From NCBI GenBank assembly GCA_018340805.1, contig JACMZG010001911.1, positions 51,723,244 to 51,787,243 of the forward strand: a DNA stretch of 64,000 bases, given 5' to 3'. The DNA comes from Microvelia longipes. Taxonomy: Eukaryota; Arthropoda; Insecta; Hemiptera; Veliidae. A model generated the notes under the pieces. The model searched no databases. It saw only the letters and a list, made by a program, of their open reading frames with translations, and was not told the origin of the DNA. A program made the position numbers and the translations under genes. Below, one piece after another: positions 45,498-57,547 of this stretch. Positions within the stretch are counted from its first letter, which is position 1. Every line of letters starts with the position of its first letter.

Positions 45498-47440
45498 ATG
45501 TATTTGTACCGATAAAATATATAACATACAAAAAACTGATTAATTTTCTCTAATATTTTCGTCAATACATCAGGAAAATAAATGTCACTTATTAACAAGA
45601 CCTAAATAATATCAAAAATAAATCTCGTATATTCTCATGTCAATTAAATATTTTGTTAGTGTTTCCAAAAAAATTGTGCTTGCATTTTTCGATAACTAAT
45701 ATATTTTAAACAATAATATATTTGATATTAATTAGTCGAACACTTTAATTAGCCGAATCCAATGCAGATTAACAATATGTTTTTTTAAACATTAGTTTCA
45801 TTATAAAATAAATACATTTTCATAATGAAAATTTGTTAAAAGATGAAATAACGCTGTTGAGCGATCCAAGAACGTTTCAAGACGTTTAATTTCGTCTTTT
45901 ATATAGATCTAATTTTAGATAATGCGTTCTTAGTCTATTTTAGATGATAATGTTATTTTACGAAATAAGTTTTATATGATAACAAACAATGTTTGTTATC
46001 CCCACCTAACTACCGTAGTTTAATTTTTTGGTTATATATAACTAATTCTTCTTTAATTAATTTATTTTTTAAATTTGTTATTTAAATTATTTGCAACCAT
46101 GCTTTTTTCTATTGTATTTATGTTCATAGAAAATTTTATAAAAGTTGATATTTATTCGTACGAGTATAATTATGTAAAAACGGCAATTCTTAGTTAATGT
46201 TTTATTAAAATATGCATTATTAAACGCAAACTACTCCTTCAGTTGTTGCAAAATTATTATTATACATTAATTCCAAATGAAAAAACTTCTTAATATTTCC
46301 ATTTACATTTTAATCTAAATAAGAACAGTGCAACTACTTTACAAAAAAAATGCAAGGGAACACGACAATAATAACATCAAGGGGATGTAGGTATAATTGA
46401 AAACGAAATAAAAACAAAATTAGAGTGAATAATAATAAGAAAAAAAATTAGGAATAAGAAAAATGAGGTAAATGAATAGAAAAACAATGAAGCAATAAGT
46501 AAGTATAGGTTATGAAAGGTGTAATTAGGCCAAGAGTGGAAGTAATCGGATGTCTGTTAGTTGTTACTATCATTAGCCCTGATGATGACAGTCAGTCTGT
46601 CAAAACAATTACAGCATATGCTTTATCATTCTAATTAGAAAACAAATGACATTTTTATGGACAATCTTTTTTTAAGTACGTTCTCTCTGTTTGTTTTGGA
46701 ATTTGAGAGTATGACTCTCAATTATTAATAACTTAGATAACTTACCGTTTTCCAATATGAAAGTTGTAGTGAAGCAAGATGATCACCAGAATGGGATACT
46801 TCTATAAGTTTTATGAAAAATTCGCATCGAAATCGAGCATATTAATGATGTGCTTATCCAGCTGTTGCCTTCTTATCTCTAAATTTTTACGACAACGTAC
46901 TGTTTTGAAATTCTATTTAATACTTCATATAGTCGAGAAATTTATTTAATTAATTTAATAACTTTTTTTCGTTCGATGTCGTTGAAAATTGTTAAAAAGT
47001 AAAATAAACGTAAAAAATTGTATAACTAGGCTTAAAAATGAGATTTTTATTGACAAACGAAGCTAAAAATTAATTAATTTTTAAAGCAATAAATCTCTTT
47101 ACAGCTATGTTGCATACGTTTTTTGGTAGGGATGCAGACAATGATATGAAATAAAGTAATAATATTTTTCTCTATTTATTCTCAATTTACCGTACTTACC
47201 AATCATGTAGCGTAATTTATGTAGCATTTTTCGTAGCGTCTTCAAAGTAAAAGTTTATAGCCGTTAGACGTAAAAACATTTTTATTATCGCCTTATAACA
47301 ATAAATCGCTCTTTACTGAAATTTTTGAGGTCTTCAAGTAGACACTTTACAACCGCCTTCCAAAAAAAAATTATGATAAATTAATATCATAATTATCGAA
47401 TCTTAACCAAAATGTCAGTTTGATCTCCTTTCGAAAAATA
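45498..47440. other. No gene; one hairpin motif
   Basis: AT-rich. At 46578-46606 'CTGATGATGACAG...CTGTCAAAAC' forms a 5-bp stem, discussed under findings. Confidence 0.5.
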
Positions 47441-47520
47441 AATTTGGATCCGTTGCAGTATCAATCCTGCAACGGGTCTGCTTCAAATCCAAGCGTTTGA
47501 AGCAGGTAAATTTGGAAACG
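47441..47520. repeat. Two adjacent perfect stem-loops between direct repeats
   Basis: Stem 1: 47450-47458 with 47467-47475 (9 bp, 8-base loop). Stem 2: 47478-47487 with 47496-47505 (10 bp, 8-base loop). Flanks: 'AAATTTGGATCCGTTG' on the left and 'AAATTTGGAAACGTTG' on the right. Confidence 0.9.
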
Positions 47521-47869
47521 TTGATAGTTGTTGTTTTTTTTTCAGGTGTAACGACTGTTTTTTATAAAATAAACTATTTTTACCAACGTTATTACTTGAT
47601 ACGTCCTTGCTCGCGATTTCAATGTTTAGTTTTCTTCAAGTAAAGGGAAATGTTTAGTTGTGTCATCCTGTTAGTTATGTGCTAAACTCAAAATAAAAAT
47701 GTTTTGTCACTAATTAAAGTTTTCAAAAGACGTTGAAAAAACACTGTAAAAGCTTATTTATTTAGTCAATATATTTTCATGGAAATTCACTGATCTTGAA
47801 ATAATATTTTATAGTTCTCTTTTTTGCTTAAAAAAAGAATAAAACTTTTAAGGATGTGCAGTTTTATAA
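47521..47869. other. No gene seen
   Basis: AT-rich; nothing recognised. Confidence 0.5.
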
Positions 47870-48010
47870 AGTTTTCCACTTTGGATCGGCAGATTATGTT
47901 TTTCTTAATAATTTAAGGTATATTTTCAGAAAAAACTTTGGTTTAAAACAGAACAAAATAAGTCACATTTTTCTAGTTAGGTTCTTAGACTTATGCTTTG
48001 AGCGAGTCAT
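47870..48010 (+). mobile_element. Single arm of the long-TIR family
   Basis: 'ATTTAAGGTATATTTTCAG' then 'AAGTCACATTTTTCTAG' and 'GGTTCTTAGACTTATGC' match the right arm of the element at 15405-16085. Confidence 0.55.
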
Positions 48011-48780
48011 AGGGTAAGATAGGGGTGCTTGCTACTTTAGTAGTGCCATGGAAAAACGAAATTAATTCGCATGCGGCAGTCATGATAAATGCATGATCGG
48101 TTTGCAACATGGTACAAGATCACAATGACAGTCCCCGAGACCTCTAACTCCTCGTGCGCGTCCCTTATTTGTTGTCGGTGAGTCAAGAAATATAATATGT
48201 TCGATAAGTTAATAAGTTTCTAATGGGATTTTTTTTGCACCTACTGCCGTATTTTCATCTTCATCTTCCTGTTATATATACAGCAAAATAACATAATACA
48301 AATAATAAATAGAATTAATTTCAATAATATAATTTATTTAACACATAATTTATTATAATTTGTTTTTCCTTTTTTTCAATATTTACAGTGATAAAATTAA
48401 TTTAAATAATTCTAAAGAATTTAAAATTGATCATTAAATAATAAATTAATCAGTACACAACGACGAAAACAACTAATTTTTGATTAATTAATATATTTTG
48501 GGCTTACCTACCAAGTCCTAGGTTAGTCCTTAGGGCTTTGAGTTAAATTAACTAATATTTATTTATTTACAATATTATTATTTAAATTGTCAATCACAGC
48601 AAGGTCATTTAAATTCGTGATTTATATTTAAGTTCACTTAATTGTAGCTCTAAATGGTCGTATTAATTAATCATATTAATGTTTTTTTTAAATTAAATTC
48701 TGCCATAAGTATTTATTTTTGTGCGTATTATTTGGTGAATCTCAAATAGAAAATGTGTAAAACAGTAAAGTGGCTAGACT
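48011..48780. other. No gene seen
   Basis: Mostly AT-rich. 48030-48185 is less AT-rich without recognised motif. Confidence 0.45.
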
Positions 48781-49505
48781 CTAAGGCTTTCCTGTTATAA
48801 AGGGGGGGGGGAGGAGGTAAAATGATATAAACTAGTGATAGTGATAGTTATAAGAGCGAGGTGATAGATTACTTAGCAAATAGACCACGTCATTGCTTTT
48901 GGTTTACTCCGTTAGATAATTTATGCATATTACTAGAGGGGGCATACCCTATATTAATACATTAAGGGACTTGAACCGTCATTTGGGGCTCTCAATGACT
49001 ACGTATAACCTTATGGTAACACGTAGGTTAGTATACGTTCTACCCCAAGAGATTGTTCGTGTTCATAGTAAGGAAAATCTATCGCTGTTGGCTTTTCAAA
49101 TTGTTTTGTATTCTGTTTTGTATTACATTTTGTATTGTGTTTTGAATTCTGATTTGTATATTCTGTATTGTATTATATTTTGTTATGTTTTGTATTATAT
49201 TTTGTTATGTTTGGTATTATATTTTGTATTCTGTTTTTATTATGTTTTTTTTTATATTTTGTATTCTGTTTTTAAAATGTTTTGTATTATATTTTGTATT
49301 CTGTTTTTATAATGTTTTGTATATACGTTCATTATACAAAATCAAACTACTAACAATGTGTGATGATATATATTTTAATACTATATTTAATACTATTTAA
49401 ATATAAATTTTTATATTTTAACAGTGGCCACACTGCAAGACAAGCTACCAATAGTATTGTATTTTGTCAATTTCACCCCCCCCCCTTAGTGGATTAGCCT
49501 TACTT
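48781..49505. mobile_element. Possible TIR element with G-run ends and internal minisatellite
   Basis: The left end 'TAAGGCTTTCCTG', then a G10 run and 'GGTAAAATG', faces the right end: a C10 run then 'TTAGTGGATTAGCCTTA', whose complement reads 'TAAGGCTAATCCACTAAGG'. The arms are about 40 bases and imperfect. Inside, 49095-49330 is a degenerate TTTTGTATTATATTTTG-type tandem repeat. Two short open frames (about 48827-48960 and 48923-49080) have balanced composition ('VIDYLANRPRHCFWFTPLDN' and 'RGGIPYINTLRDLNRHLGLS') but no known motif. Confidence 0.4.
49095..49330. repeat. Degenerate TTTTGTATTATATTTTG minisatellite
   Basis: Repeated about 17-22 base units of TTTTGTATTATA / TTTTGTATTCTG / TTTTGTTATG. 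The hydrophobic Leu/Tyr/Phe/Ile-rich translation is an artefact of the repeat. Confidence 0.9.
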
Positions 49506-50342
49506 TTCCCAGGTAGAGCCTTTGCAATTGAACTTAAACTAGTAAAGTCAATCAGAACTCCATTCCACGCTGTTTTTTTATGTATGTACTTAGGTACTTA
49601 ATTTATTCGTTAATTCTGTGCTAAGGATAAATAATAATTTTACTTTTATCAGAGTGATGAACATAGATGGTGCGAACTTATATTAATAAAGATGTTAAAA
49701 AATAAAAATAATCCGATAAAAAAAGTTGAATTATGAGAACTTGTAATAATGAATGACAATAATTTTACAATAATTATACCAAAGAATAATAGTTAAAGTA
49801 ATTATGTCAATTAATGCAATCAAAACTGCATTTTATTATAGTAAATTGGTAAAAATTGAAATAATTGCATTGATTGCTAAGTTAATGTTTTATTTATCTA
49901 ATTTTATTATCTGCTTTTCAACACGTATAGCAATGAAAATATTTCTGCATTTATAGGAGCGGTAGTGTTAATTTATCTCCCATTTACTTATTTAATTGAT
50001 TTTACCTACATAAACAAATTACATTTAACGGAAATTACAAGAAATTAATAGAAAAATAAATCTTGAAAAATATTTTTGACATTACGTTAAGATTACATGA
50101 AAGTTGAGATTTAACTCACAGTGCACAGAAATAGAGCAGGGATACTCTATTTTGAGGCAAAAATTACAAACTCTATGAACTGTATATTCACTAAACTATT
50201 AATAGATAGAGCAAGTACCTATGTAATCTGATAAAAAATATTATGCTGAATTTTTATATAGTTTAAACACTTTTTCTATATTTCAGGCAATTTGCTTTAG
50301 CTATTCATTGATTGAATTTAAACTTTGTAAAACGTAATAGTA
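49506..50342. other. No gene seen
   Basis: AT-rich; nothing recognised. Confidence 0.5.
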
Positions 50343-50475
50343 AATAAATGACTTTGGGATAACATGACTCAGCGATAAATCTCTTTCATCAGAAATTTAA
50401 CAAAAAAAATAAATGGCTTTGGGATAACATGACTCAGCGATATATATCTTTAATCAGAAATTACCAAAAAATGTT
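50343..50475. repeat. Tandem duplication, unit about 67 bp
   Basis: 'AAATGACTTTGGGATAACATG' minus its last base (50346 on) recurs as 'AAATGGCTTTGGGATAACAT' (50411 on). Both are followed by 'GACTCAGCGATA' and 'ATCAGAAATT'. Confidence 0.9.
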
Positions 50476-51535
50476 TGACAAAATTTTTTCACTCTTTTTT
50501 GCTATCACTCTTAATATTTAGCTGCATTAAGGCAGGAATATTATAATATTACTTACGCTTTTCAAAATGTATCTTTTTATGTATGAATGTTTATTTTCCT
50601 TTGGAAAACTTATTTGACATTAGTATGTATTCTTTTAACATACATAATATTAAAGATAATGTTTTAAAATATCGAGCTTAGTTATTCTGGACCACTTAGA
50701 GAACTACATGAAGATCATAGTAAAAATTGCAAAATTATATTTTTTTTAAAAATGCCCAAACGATTAAGATTCTTTTAAAGATACATTTAAGGAGACAACA
50801 TTTATATACACTTAATTTAGAAAACAATTTCTGTCGGTGTAATTCAGGAACATTACTTTCAATAAAACTACTCCTGTGAAATTACATATATAGGAAAGAG
50901 TTTACAATCTCAAGTGATGTTTTTGAATACCGACCTGAATTTCACTTATTACACTTAAAATTAAGAGACTAATTGATAATGAATAACTATTTAACATTGA
51001 TGTAATAAATAGAGATGTATTTGTAGCGTGCCTGTTTATATGACGTTACTTACTTTTGAATTTTTAACTTCGGGTGATGCCTTGCCGTTACTGTAACAGA
51101 TAAATCAATAAAAATATATTTATTTGCCCTTAAAAGTGTTTCTTAGGAATGTTTGAAAATAAAAATAAAAGTAACTGTGACTCATATTATTAAAGTAAAA
51201 ATTCCGTTTTTGTCATTAAGAACTATAAATATTCTTGTAGAAAAAACGGAATCTGAAGATTAATCTTATTAAAAATATTTTTGAGAAATGTGTTCTTGAA
51301 ATAATCAAATCTATTTTAGTTTATATTGAGAATTTATATGTGAACTCATTTTCTGCCACTAAAATATTAATTGATAAAAATTGCTGATTTATTATCAATT
51401 AATATGTCATTTAATCGTAGATTCAAACTAGGATTACACTAATAGTGAAATAATGGTTAAGGAATTTTATGGTAATTAAAGCCTCCTCTACTTTCTAAAA
51501 GAATATATGTAAGGACTTAAAAAACCTCTTAGGTT
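50476..51535. other. No gene seen
   Basis: AT-rich; nothing recognised. Confidence 0.5.
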
Positions 51536-51770
51536 GTGAAAATAAAGTCTTTTGGGACTGACAGCGTCAATGCAGATGATGAATTTGACTTTTTGCTTCC
51601 ACTGTTTAAGACATCTCCGCAGATGTCCTATATCTCTGATGATGTGTTCTACAGTGGGAGCGAAACGTCAGATTCTTCATCTAGATGGACGCGGTTATCG
51701 CCAAAAGGCCTTAATCTTTATGACAATAACTGCGGAAGCCTACGTATTTTATTATCTTTTAGATTGTTAT
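51536..51770 (+). other. GC-balanced element fragment, unknown family
   Basis: Two overlapping open frames of 80-90 codons occupy this block ('VNADDEFDFLLPLFKTSPQM' in one). The composition is unlike the flanks. Structure: a perfect hairpin GACATCT-CCGC-AGATGTC (51610-51627), then 'CTGATGATG...GGGAGCGAAACGTC' (51635-51669). It probably derives from a retroelement end; I cannot say which. Confidence 0.35.
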
Positions 51771-51837
51771 TTGGTTGTTCTTAGCTTCTTCCTCGCTTTT
51801 AGTGTTCATTTAAGCACTAACTAAGGCTAGGACGTGA

Positions 51838-52021
51838 CTCCTCCTAGGTTTTTTCTAACCTTTTTCTAGCTTTTTACTTAAAATGCTAGGAAAAGGTTAA
51901 AAACTAGGAAATATAGCTAGGCACAACCTAAGAGATTTCAAAACCTATTCTGAATAGTTATTTCTATAGCTATCAGGCTCCTAACAACCTAGGAGAAGGT
52001 TAGGAACTACCTAGGAGGAAT
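51838..52021. mobile_element. Small foldback element with CCTAGG-rich arms
   Basis: The left arm 'ACTCCTCCTAGGTTTTTTC' + 'TAACCTTTTTCTAG' and right arm 'CCTAGGAGAAGGTTAGGAAC' + 'TACCTAGGAGGAAT' are inverted. An inner copy 'TGCTAGGAAAAGGTTA' can also pair with the left arm. About 184 bp, non-coding. Confidence 0.7.
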
Positions 52022-52494
52022 ATTTTAAAAACGTTTCTGAATATTGACCTTAAGACTGTATTTATGATTATTTGTTCATCAAGAAAAAATATGTTTCAAT
52101 TACTTTCATAGTTATAGGGCCAAAACTAAGCACCTGCATTCTTCTAGATTAGCCTAAAATTAAACAACCTTAAGAATAATCTTTTGATTTATTGAGAACA
52201 AATTTTGTAAATTTCCATTGACAGCAAAATCTTTATAATCCTGGAAAACCTAATCCATTTAAATTCTTTAACACAAAGAGTATTATTTAATATTATTAAT
52301 TGAGTTACAGTTAAATTTATTTAAAATGTATTTAAATTGGAACAAGTCTTTCTTCTTCTTAAATACCGTTCTGTCACTATGGATGTTTTCTCCTTATACT
52401 TTGAAATGTTGGATGGAAAGAAGCTCATTTAATGTAATAACCCTTTTTGAAGAAAACTTTAAACAGCACAGAAGTAAAAAAAGTGTCTTTATTA
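52022..52494. other. No gene seen
   Basis: AT-rich; nothing recognised. Confidence 0.5.
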
Positions 52495-52625
52495 ATCACC
52501 AACATATTGCCCTTATAGAATTCAATAAATTGCGCTGAGACAGCTTTCAGAAGTATTGTTATCCACAGTGCATGCTTATGAGACATCAACTCGTCCGATA
52601 TTTCGAATCCATTTTGTAAACAAAA
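52495..52625 (+). repeat. Diverged direct repeat, copy 1 (copy 2 at 53499-53615)
   Basis: Shared strings: 'AATCACCAACATA', 'AGAAGTATTGTTATCCACAG', 'ACATGCTTAT' (variant) and 'ATATTTCGAATCCA' + 'TTTTGTAAAC'. Function unknown. Confidence 0.8.
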
Positions 52626-53498
52626 CTGCTTACCGCAAATCGTATAATTATATAAAGGTTATTAGTGGAACGTTGGTATCAGTGACTCTCATTGTAGACT
52701 ATTTTGTTAAACATATTATGGTACCATGTAAGTTCCTCTACCTAAAGTCCTAACTACATTGTATTAATGTTTCCTTCACCTGTATAGTGTTGGGGGGGGG
52801 GGGTTAGACATTTTAAATCTTATTTAGATATGATCAAGAACCAAGAAGAGTCAAGCTGATCAGTGGCAACAGCATTTAAGATTAGTTAAATACGCGATAG
52901 CTTAGTTACTGTTTCATTTAATTGGATTTGTTTAGCGTATTATTACACGAAAATGATCTATGTGTTCAAATAAATACACTACTGTAACCTTGCTACTTAA
53001 AAAAGGGTTTTAAAATACGACAGCAAACCTCTTCTTTCTACTACCAAAAGTTACAATATATTTTCACATAAAGACATTGAAAATCTAAGACTGTACTTCC
53101 TATTTTTTAAAATCTTGTTCAGCACGACATAAAACACCTAAATAGCATTCCTCAGAAGTATGTTTACTCCTTAAATATAACAAAACTATAACACTAAGCA
53201 GAATTACCAATTAGAAAACAGATAGAAGGTAGGATCAGATTTTAATCCCCTGGCTTTAAAAAGTATGCTGAACATAATTATCAATTTAGGCCTGATGTTA
53301 AAATTAATTATAATGTCGCTGCTCATTAAATGTGTTTATTACTTTTTAATTGATACATTTCAATTGGTTAGTTCTATTTTTCTATCACCAGATGTTTCAT
53401 AAGATAACTATAAGGTTCTATAGATTCTAAACGTGAGTTTTATGTATAACGTACAGATAAAACTGCTTGTAAACACCTGAGATGTCTACTTGTTACTA
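52626..53498. other. No gene; poly-G run
   Basis: A run of about 12 G at 52791-52803. The rest is AT-rich. Confidence 0.5.
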
Positions 53499-53615
53499 AT
53501 CACCAACATACTTCCCCTAGATACAGTCGCGCTGATACAGTCTTTAGAAGTATTGTTATCCACAGTACATGCTTATAATTAATCGACTCCTCCAATATTT
53601 CGAATCCACTTTGTA
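53499..53615 (+). repeat. Diverged direct repeat, copy 2
   Basis: See copy 1 at 52495. The two copies are about 1 kb apart and diverge abruptly after 'TTTGTAAACA'. Confidence 0.8.
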
Positions 53616-53754
53616 AACATGGATCTTTGGGTGACGTATTATGCAGTTTGCAGATACGCATTGATAAAGGAGGCCCTTAAGATCGTATTCGCAAAATATG
53701 TTTAAACGAACAGGCACGAATTTTAAGCAGTGATGGTACTTTAGACCATTATGG

Positions 53755-54875
53755 AGGTATGATCACCCTTGTTTATCTTTACCATATAAGATTCGCTCAT
53801 CCCCACCACTTTGGACTTGCTTCGCTCGTCCTCACACAGTTAATACATCCGTTATATTTCTATAAGACAGTCTCACTCGATGCTGCTTTAGAGTAGTAAT
53901 TCGACAAAAACATAGGTATTATAGCCATATTGAAATTAAATTGTACCAAAATTCAACTCAAATTTGAATACCACTTCAAAAAATTATTCATTTCATTTGA
54001 AAAGAATTAGCACAATTATTGTTCATACATAATGACTGCATGTGGGCTATGTTTAAGTTGATCCAAACATTTCATCAATTTTCAAAATTTTCGCTAAATT
54101 ATTAACGAAGTAATTGACGTCATAACAAAATATTTTCTGGATAGCTCAGCTAGCCTTAAAAATTGATTTTATACCGTGTTTGAATTCTTTACCATAAACC
54201 AAGGATCTTTAATAAAAGGGATGACGCATAGGAGACTTTTCTAATCCCCCGTGGATTTTGTATAAGATAAAGAAATAGGAGCAAACTTACCTTCACAAGG
54301 TTATAGCAAAAAAGACGCGAAACGCAGATTATGTATCAATGATTAGTAGAATTTGCTCCTGCTTTTACAACTTCCTTCTGTGCTAGTTGTTCTGTGTTTG
54401 TCGTGATTTTTGTTACTTTTAGTGCTTGTTAAGTCAACAGTTAATAAGAGGAAAGATATTACTTTTTGCTATTTGTTAATAACCGTTTCAATAACCAAAA
54501 CAACAAAAACCAACAGAAAGTAAGTTTCCTTCTTTATTTAGGACCTGAGCACTTAATGTAATAATTGTAACCATGACCTGTTTGTACTAAAGCATGTGCA
54601 GTTTGTTTTTGACACACGTTTTGAATTGGATTCTGCTCTATTGTTTCAGAAGGGTCATTTTGTTAAATGTCAATGGACTTAACGCCTCATCCCCTTTATT
54701 CAAGATCCATGGCATAAACACACTGGGAACTACGATGATAACACGCAGACATACAGATAGACAACTTGGTGAAAGCAAGTCCTGATTTAGTATAATTCAG
54801 GTGAAATCCCGGCTTTGAATTTTAAGTGCAAACACATAACTTTCCTTATATACCTACGTTATAAATGAGGAAAAG
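53755..54875 (-). mobile_element. Family A copy interrupted by family D
   Basis: Left: 'AAGATTCGCTCATCCCCACC', 'TTTGGACTTGCTTCGCTCG' and 'CACTCGATGCTGCTTTA'. Right (54590-54875): the tail block with 'GGTGAAATCCCGGCTTTGAA' and 'TTATAAATGAGGAAAAGTAA'. Between about 54205 and 54590 lies family D sequence, which would account for the extra length compared with the 780-bp copy at 21572. Confidence 0.65.
54205..54590 (+). mobile_element. Family D insertion inside family A
   Basis: 'ATCTTTAATAAAAGGGATGA', 'TTTCTAATCCCCCGTGG' and 'AAGATAAAGAAATAGGAGC' match the ends of 42445-42895. The boundaries are approximate. Confidence 0.5.
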
Positions 54876-56401
54876 TAAAAAACAATATAAGTAAAATAAC
54901 ATCCCAATTACCAAAATAAAATAATGCAGTCATAAAATAAATAATATGTGCAATAAAATAATAAATGTGAATTATGCTAGGCAACATCAATGATGAACAT
55001 GAAATGTCTAATTTATTTATTCTATTCAAGAAATATTAATTTTTAAAATTTCACTAAATAAATAAAGCATAATGACTGCTTATCAATTATTATTAATTAA
55101 ACTGCCTCATATTTGTTTGATTAATTACATTTAAAAAGGAATTAATAACTTGAAAAACACAGCATATGCAACAGAAAAATTCAATATATTAAATTAAATA
55201 AAAAATTAATTTTATAAAAGCCAAAAAATAAGAATAAAGTAAAATATTTACAGAATTTGTTTAAAAAAATTTAGAAAATACAACTTAACTTGTTTTTAAA
55301 GTAACCTAAATACCTAAAGAAATCATTTATTTACATAAATTTGTTTTAAATTATTTCGTGGACAAAATAATCAAAAGTAAATGAATGATAGAAAATAATT
55401 TAAAGTTTGAAATTCATGCAATTCTCAGTAATTTTTATGTGCAAGTACAAAATAATTTTAATAACAGCTATTTGGGTAACGAATTTCTGAATATTTTGTG
55501 ACATTTTAGGCGCACTCAATAAATAAGAAAAGACCGCCGGTTATATTAGAAAAATTAAACCGAGTTTAAAGCCGAACATTACAAAATAAATATTACGTTG
55601 TGAAGTACGCTTGAAAAAAAGTTACAGTCGGAATTTTACTTTTATTCATTCAAAATCGCATTTTAAATAAATAGAGTCGAATTTTCTCACAATATAGTTA
55701 GTGAAATTTCATACAAAGAGAGCTTTACGTATGGCAATCAATAAACCATTCGCGACATTTTAGATAGATAAATTCAAAAGAATGTAAGTTTATTATTTTT
55801 TATATGATACGATTACCATTTTAAGTTAATATTTATTTCTTAAACGAAGGCAATCTTAAATTGAGAGCGCCTATATTCTTAAAGAAAATGCATAGATTTT
55901 AAGTTAATTGAAAAAACTTCGCATCATTTTTCCTCAAATAATAATTTTTGTAGCAGAGCATGAATGCGTTGTTTACGTTTATTTCTAAATATTAAAATAT
56001 CTTTGTTTCAAGAAATAAAGAGGTATGAATAATAAGGACGCATATATTGCAGCAGTCAAAGCTAACGATTAAGCCGTAAAGGTAATTTTGAAAATCACTA
56101 TTTTCTCGGCAGTTTCTTTTTAACTAATCTTTGCATCTAAATATTCTCAAGCTAGACTAATAAAATAAATTTAATGAGAAAAAATAAGACGAAGTTTTCA
56201 TATGAACCAATTGGTTCCTAATTCAATGGAAATCAGTTTAATTCCAAATTGAAAAAAGTAAAAAATCAAAAATTCTTCACTCTGCATTTAAATATATAAA
56301 TTAACTGATTATAAAAATATTTTTTTTCAAATCTCACTAAAAATTCATAAACTATTTCTGCTTTAAATTATCAGCAACATTAAAGTTAATGAAATCATTT
56401 T
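54876..56401. other. AT-rich stretch, no gene seen
   Basis: Very AT-rich; nothing recognised. It may be intergenic sequence downstream of the Sp-type gene. Confidence 0.5.
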
Positions 56402-56463
56402 AAGCCGTTAGGGTCGCCCTGATCCTTCAACTAAGCCGTTAGGGTCGCCCTGATCCTTCAACT
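56402..56463. repeat. Perfect two-copy 31-bp tandem duplication
   Basis: 'AAGCCGTTAGGGTCGCCCTG' + 'ATCCTTCAACT' occurs twice head to tail (from 56403 and 56434). Identity suggests a recent event. Confidence 0.95.
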
Positions 56464-56589
56464 TTCACCACTTTTTTAAAACTATAAGCACTAAAATACT
56501 GTGACTTATTCAAAGCAAATGTTACGTCACTCAAAATTTAAAATTAATATTTATACATACAAACATACTTTATACAAATAAATTCTTTT

Positions 56590-56595
56590 TTTATT
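56590..56595 (-). terminator. Candidate polyadenylation signal AATAAA
   Basis: First canonical hexamer found downstream of the stop codon of the Sp8-type exon. In AT-rich sequence such hexamers also occur by chance. Confidence 0.35.
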
Positions 56596-57506
56596 TTAAT
56601 CGTGCTTTTATATATATCTTTAAATATATTTACAATTTTTTATGTATAGGGGCAAGAGTATATATCTGAGTTTATATATTTGAGGCAGGCCGTCATAAGG
56701 CACTGAACATTTTAAATAAAAAGTCAATAATAAAAGGCCCATTGGTAAGAAGATAAGTCATCTATTAAAAATAATCTTTGTAATAAGTAAAAATGTTGAT
56801 ACCATTGATGTCACCGTGACATAAATAAGATAAGAAAGAGCACAAGAATATAAATACAGAAATAAGAAATAGGAAGAAATGTAAGAAGAAAGTTGAGCTA
56901 AAGATATGGGCCTTGGAAGGAACAAGTAGCTAGCATGAAAACAAGAAAAGCTTTCCAAATACTTTAAACTTCTCAACGTATAGTTATTAGTTTACTTAGC
57001 AATAATTTTTATGGAGAATTTAGGCTCCTCGCCCCAACACATTAACAATGATTCAATATTAAATAAAAAATGATAATTAAGGAACATGGAACTAAATAAG
57101 TAGGTGCAAAATTTAGTAGGGATAATAAGACACGGATACAATAATCTGAGAAGAATATTGGTGCATACATTGGCTTTAACATTGAGTGCAACTATCTGGT
57201 ATAATATTAATGTTACTTCAAATATTATAGAAGCGAAGATTTCATAATCGATGAAAGTCTTGGGGATATGTTGGCTCGGTCCAGTTGTTGACAATGACCA
57301 ACAAGAATGGACTGAGTTAGAGGGGCGGAGGACGATCTGGTCTCCCTAGATCAGTAAGGGTTTCAAGCTTGAATCGAAGAGAGTTCTGAAATATACGGAA
57401 AGCTTTCTTTTAGTTAAAGAGTAAAGACATAGAGTGCTCAAAGGTTAAATGTAAAAGCATATGTTAAGTCAGAAGTGCGTGTAGGGTACGTATTGGAAAG
57501 AAGGGT

Positions 57507-57547
57507 CGGGGGCCCAGCAGGGAGTAGTCGGCTCTGCTGAGCCCCCG
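57507..57547 (-). promoter_or_regulatory. GC-rich stem-loop 5 bases after the stop codon
   Basis: 57507-57520 pairs with 57534-57547 over 14 positions with one mismatch, leaving a 13-base loop. In the mRNA it starts five bases after the UGA at 57555-57553. Stems placed like this are known to promote stop-codon readthrough in some metazoan mRNAs (for example Drosophila headcase). Here that role is an inference. Confidence 0.6.

Noticed and set aside
49185..49312. Hydrophobic 'membrane protein' frame
   Set aside because: The Leu/Tyr/Phe/Ile-rich sequence is a translation of the TTTTGTATTATATTTTG tandem repeat.
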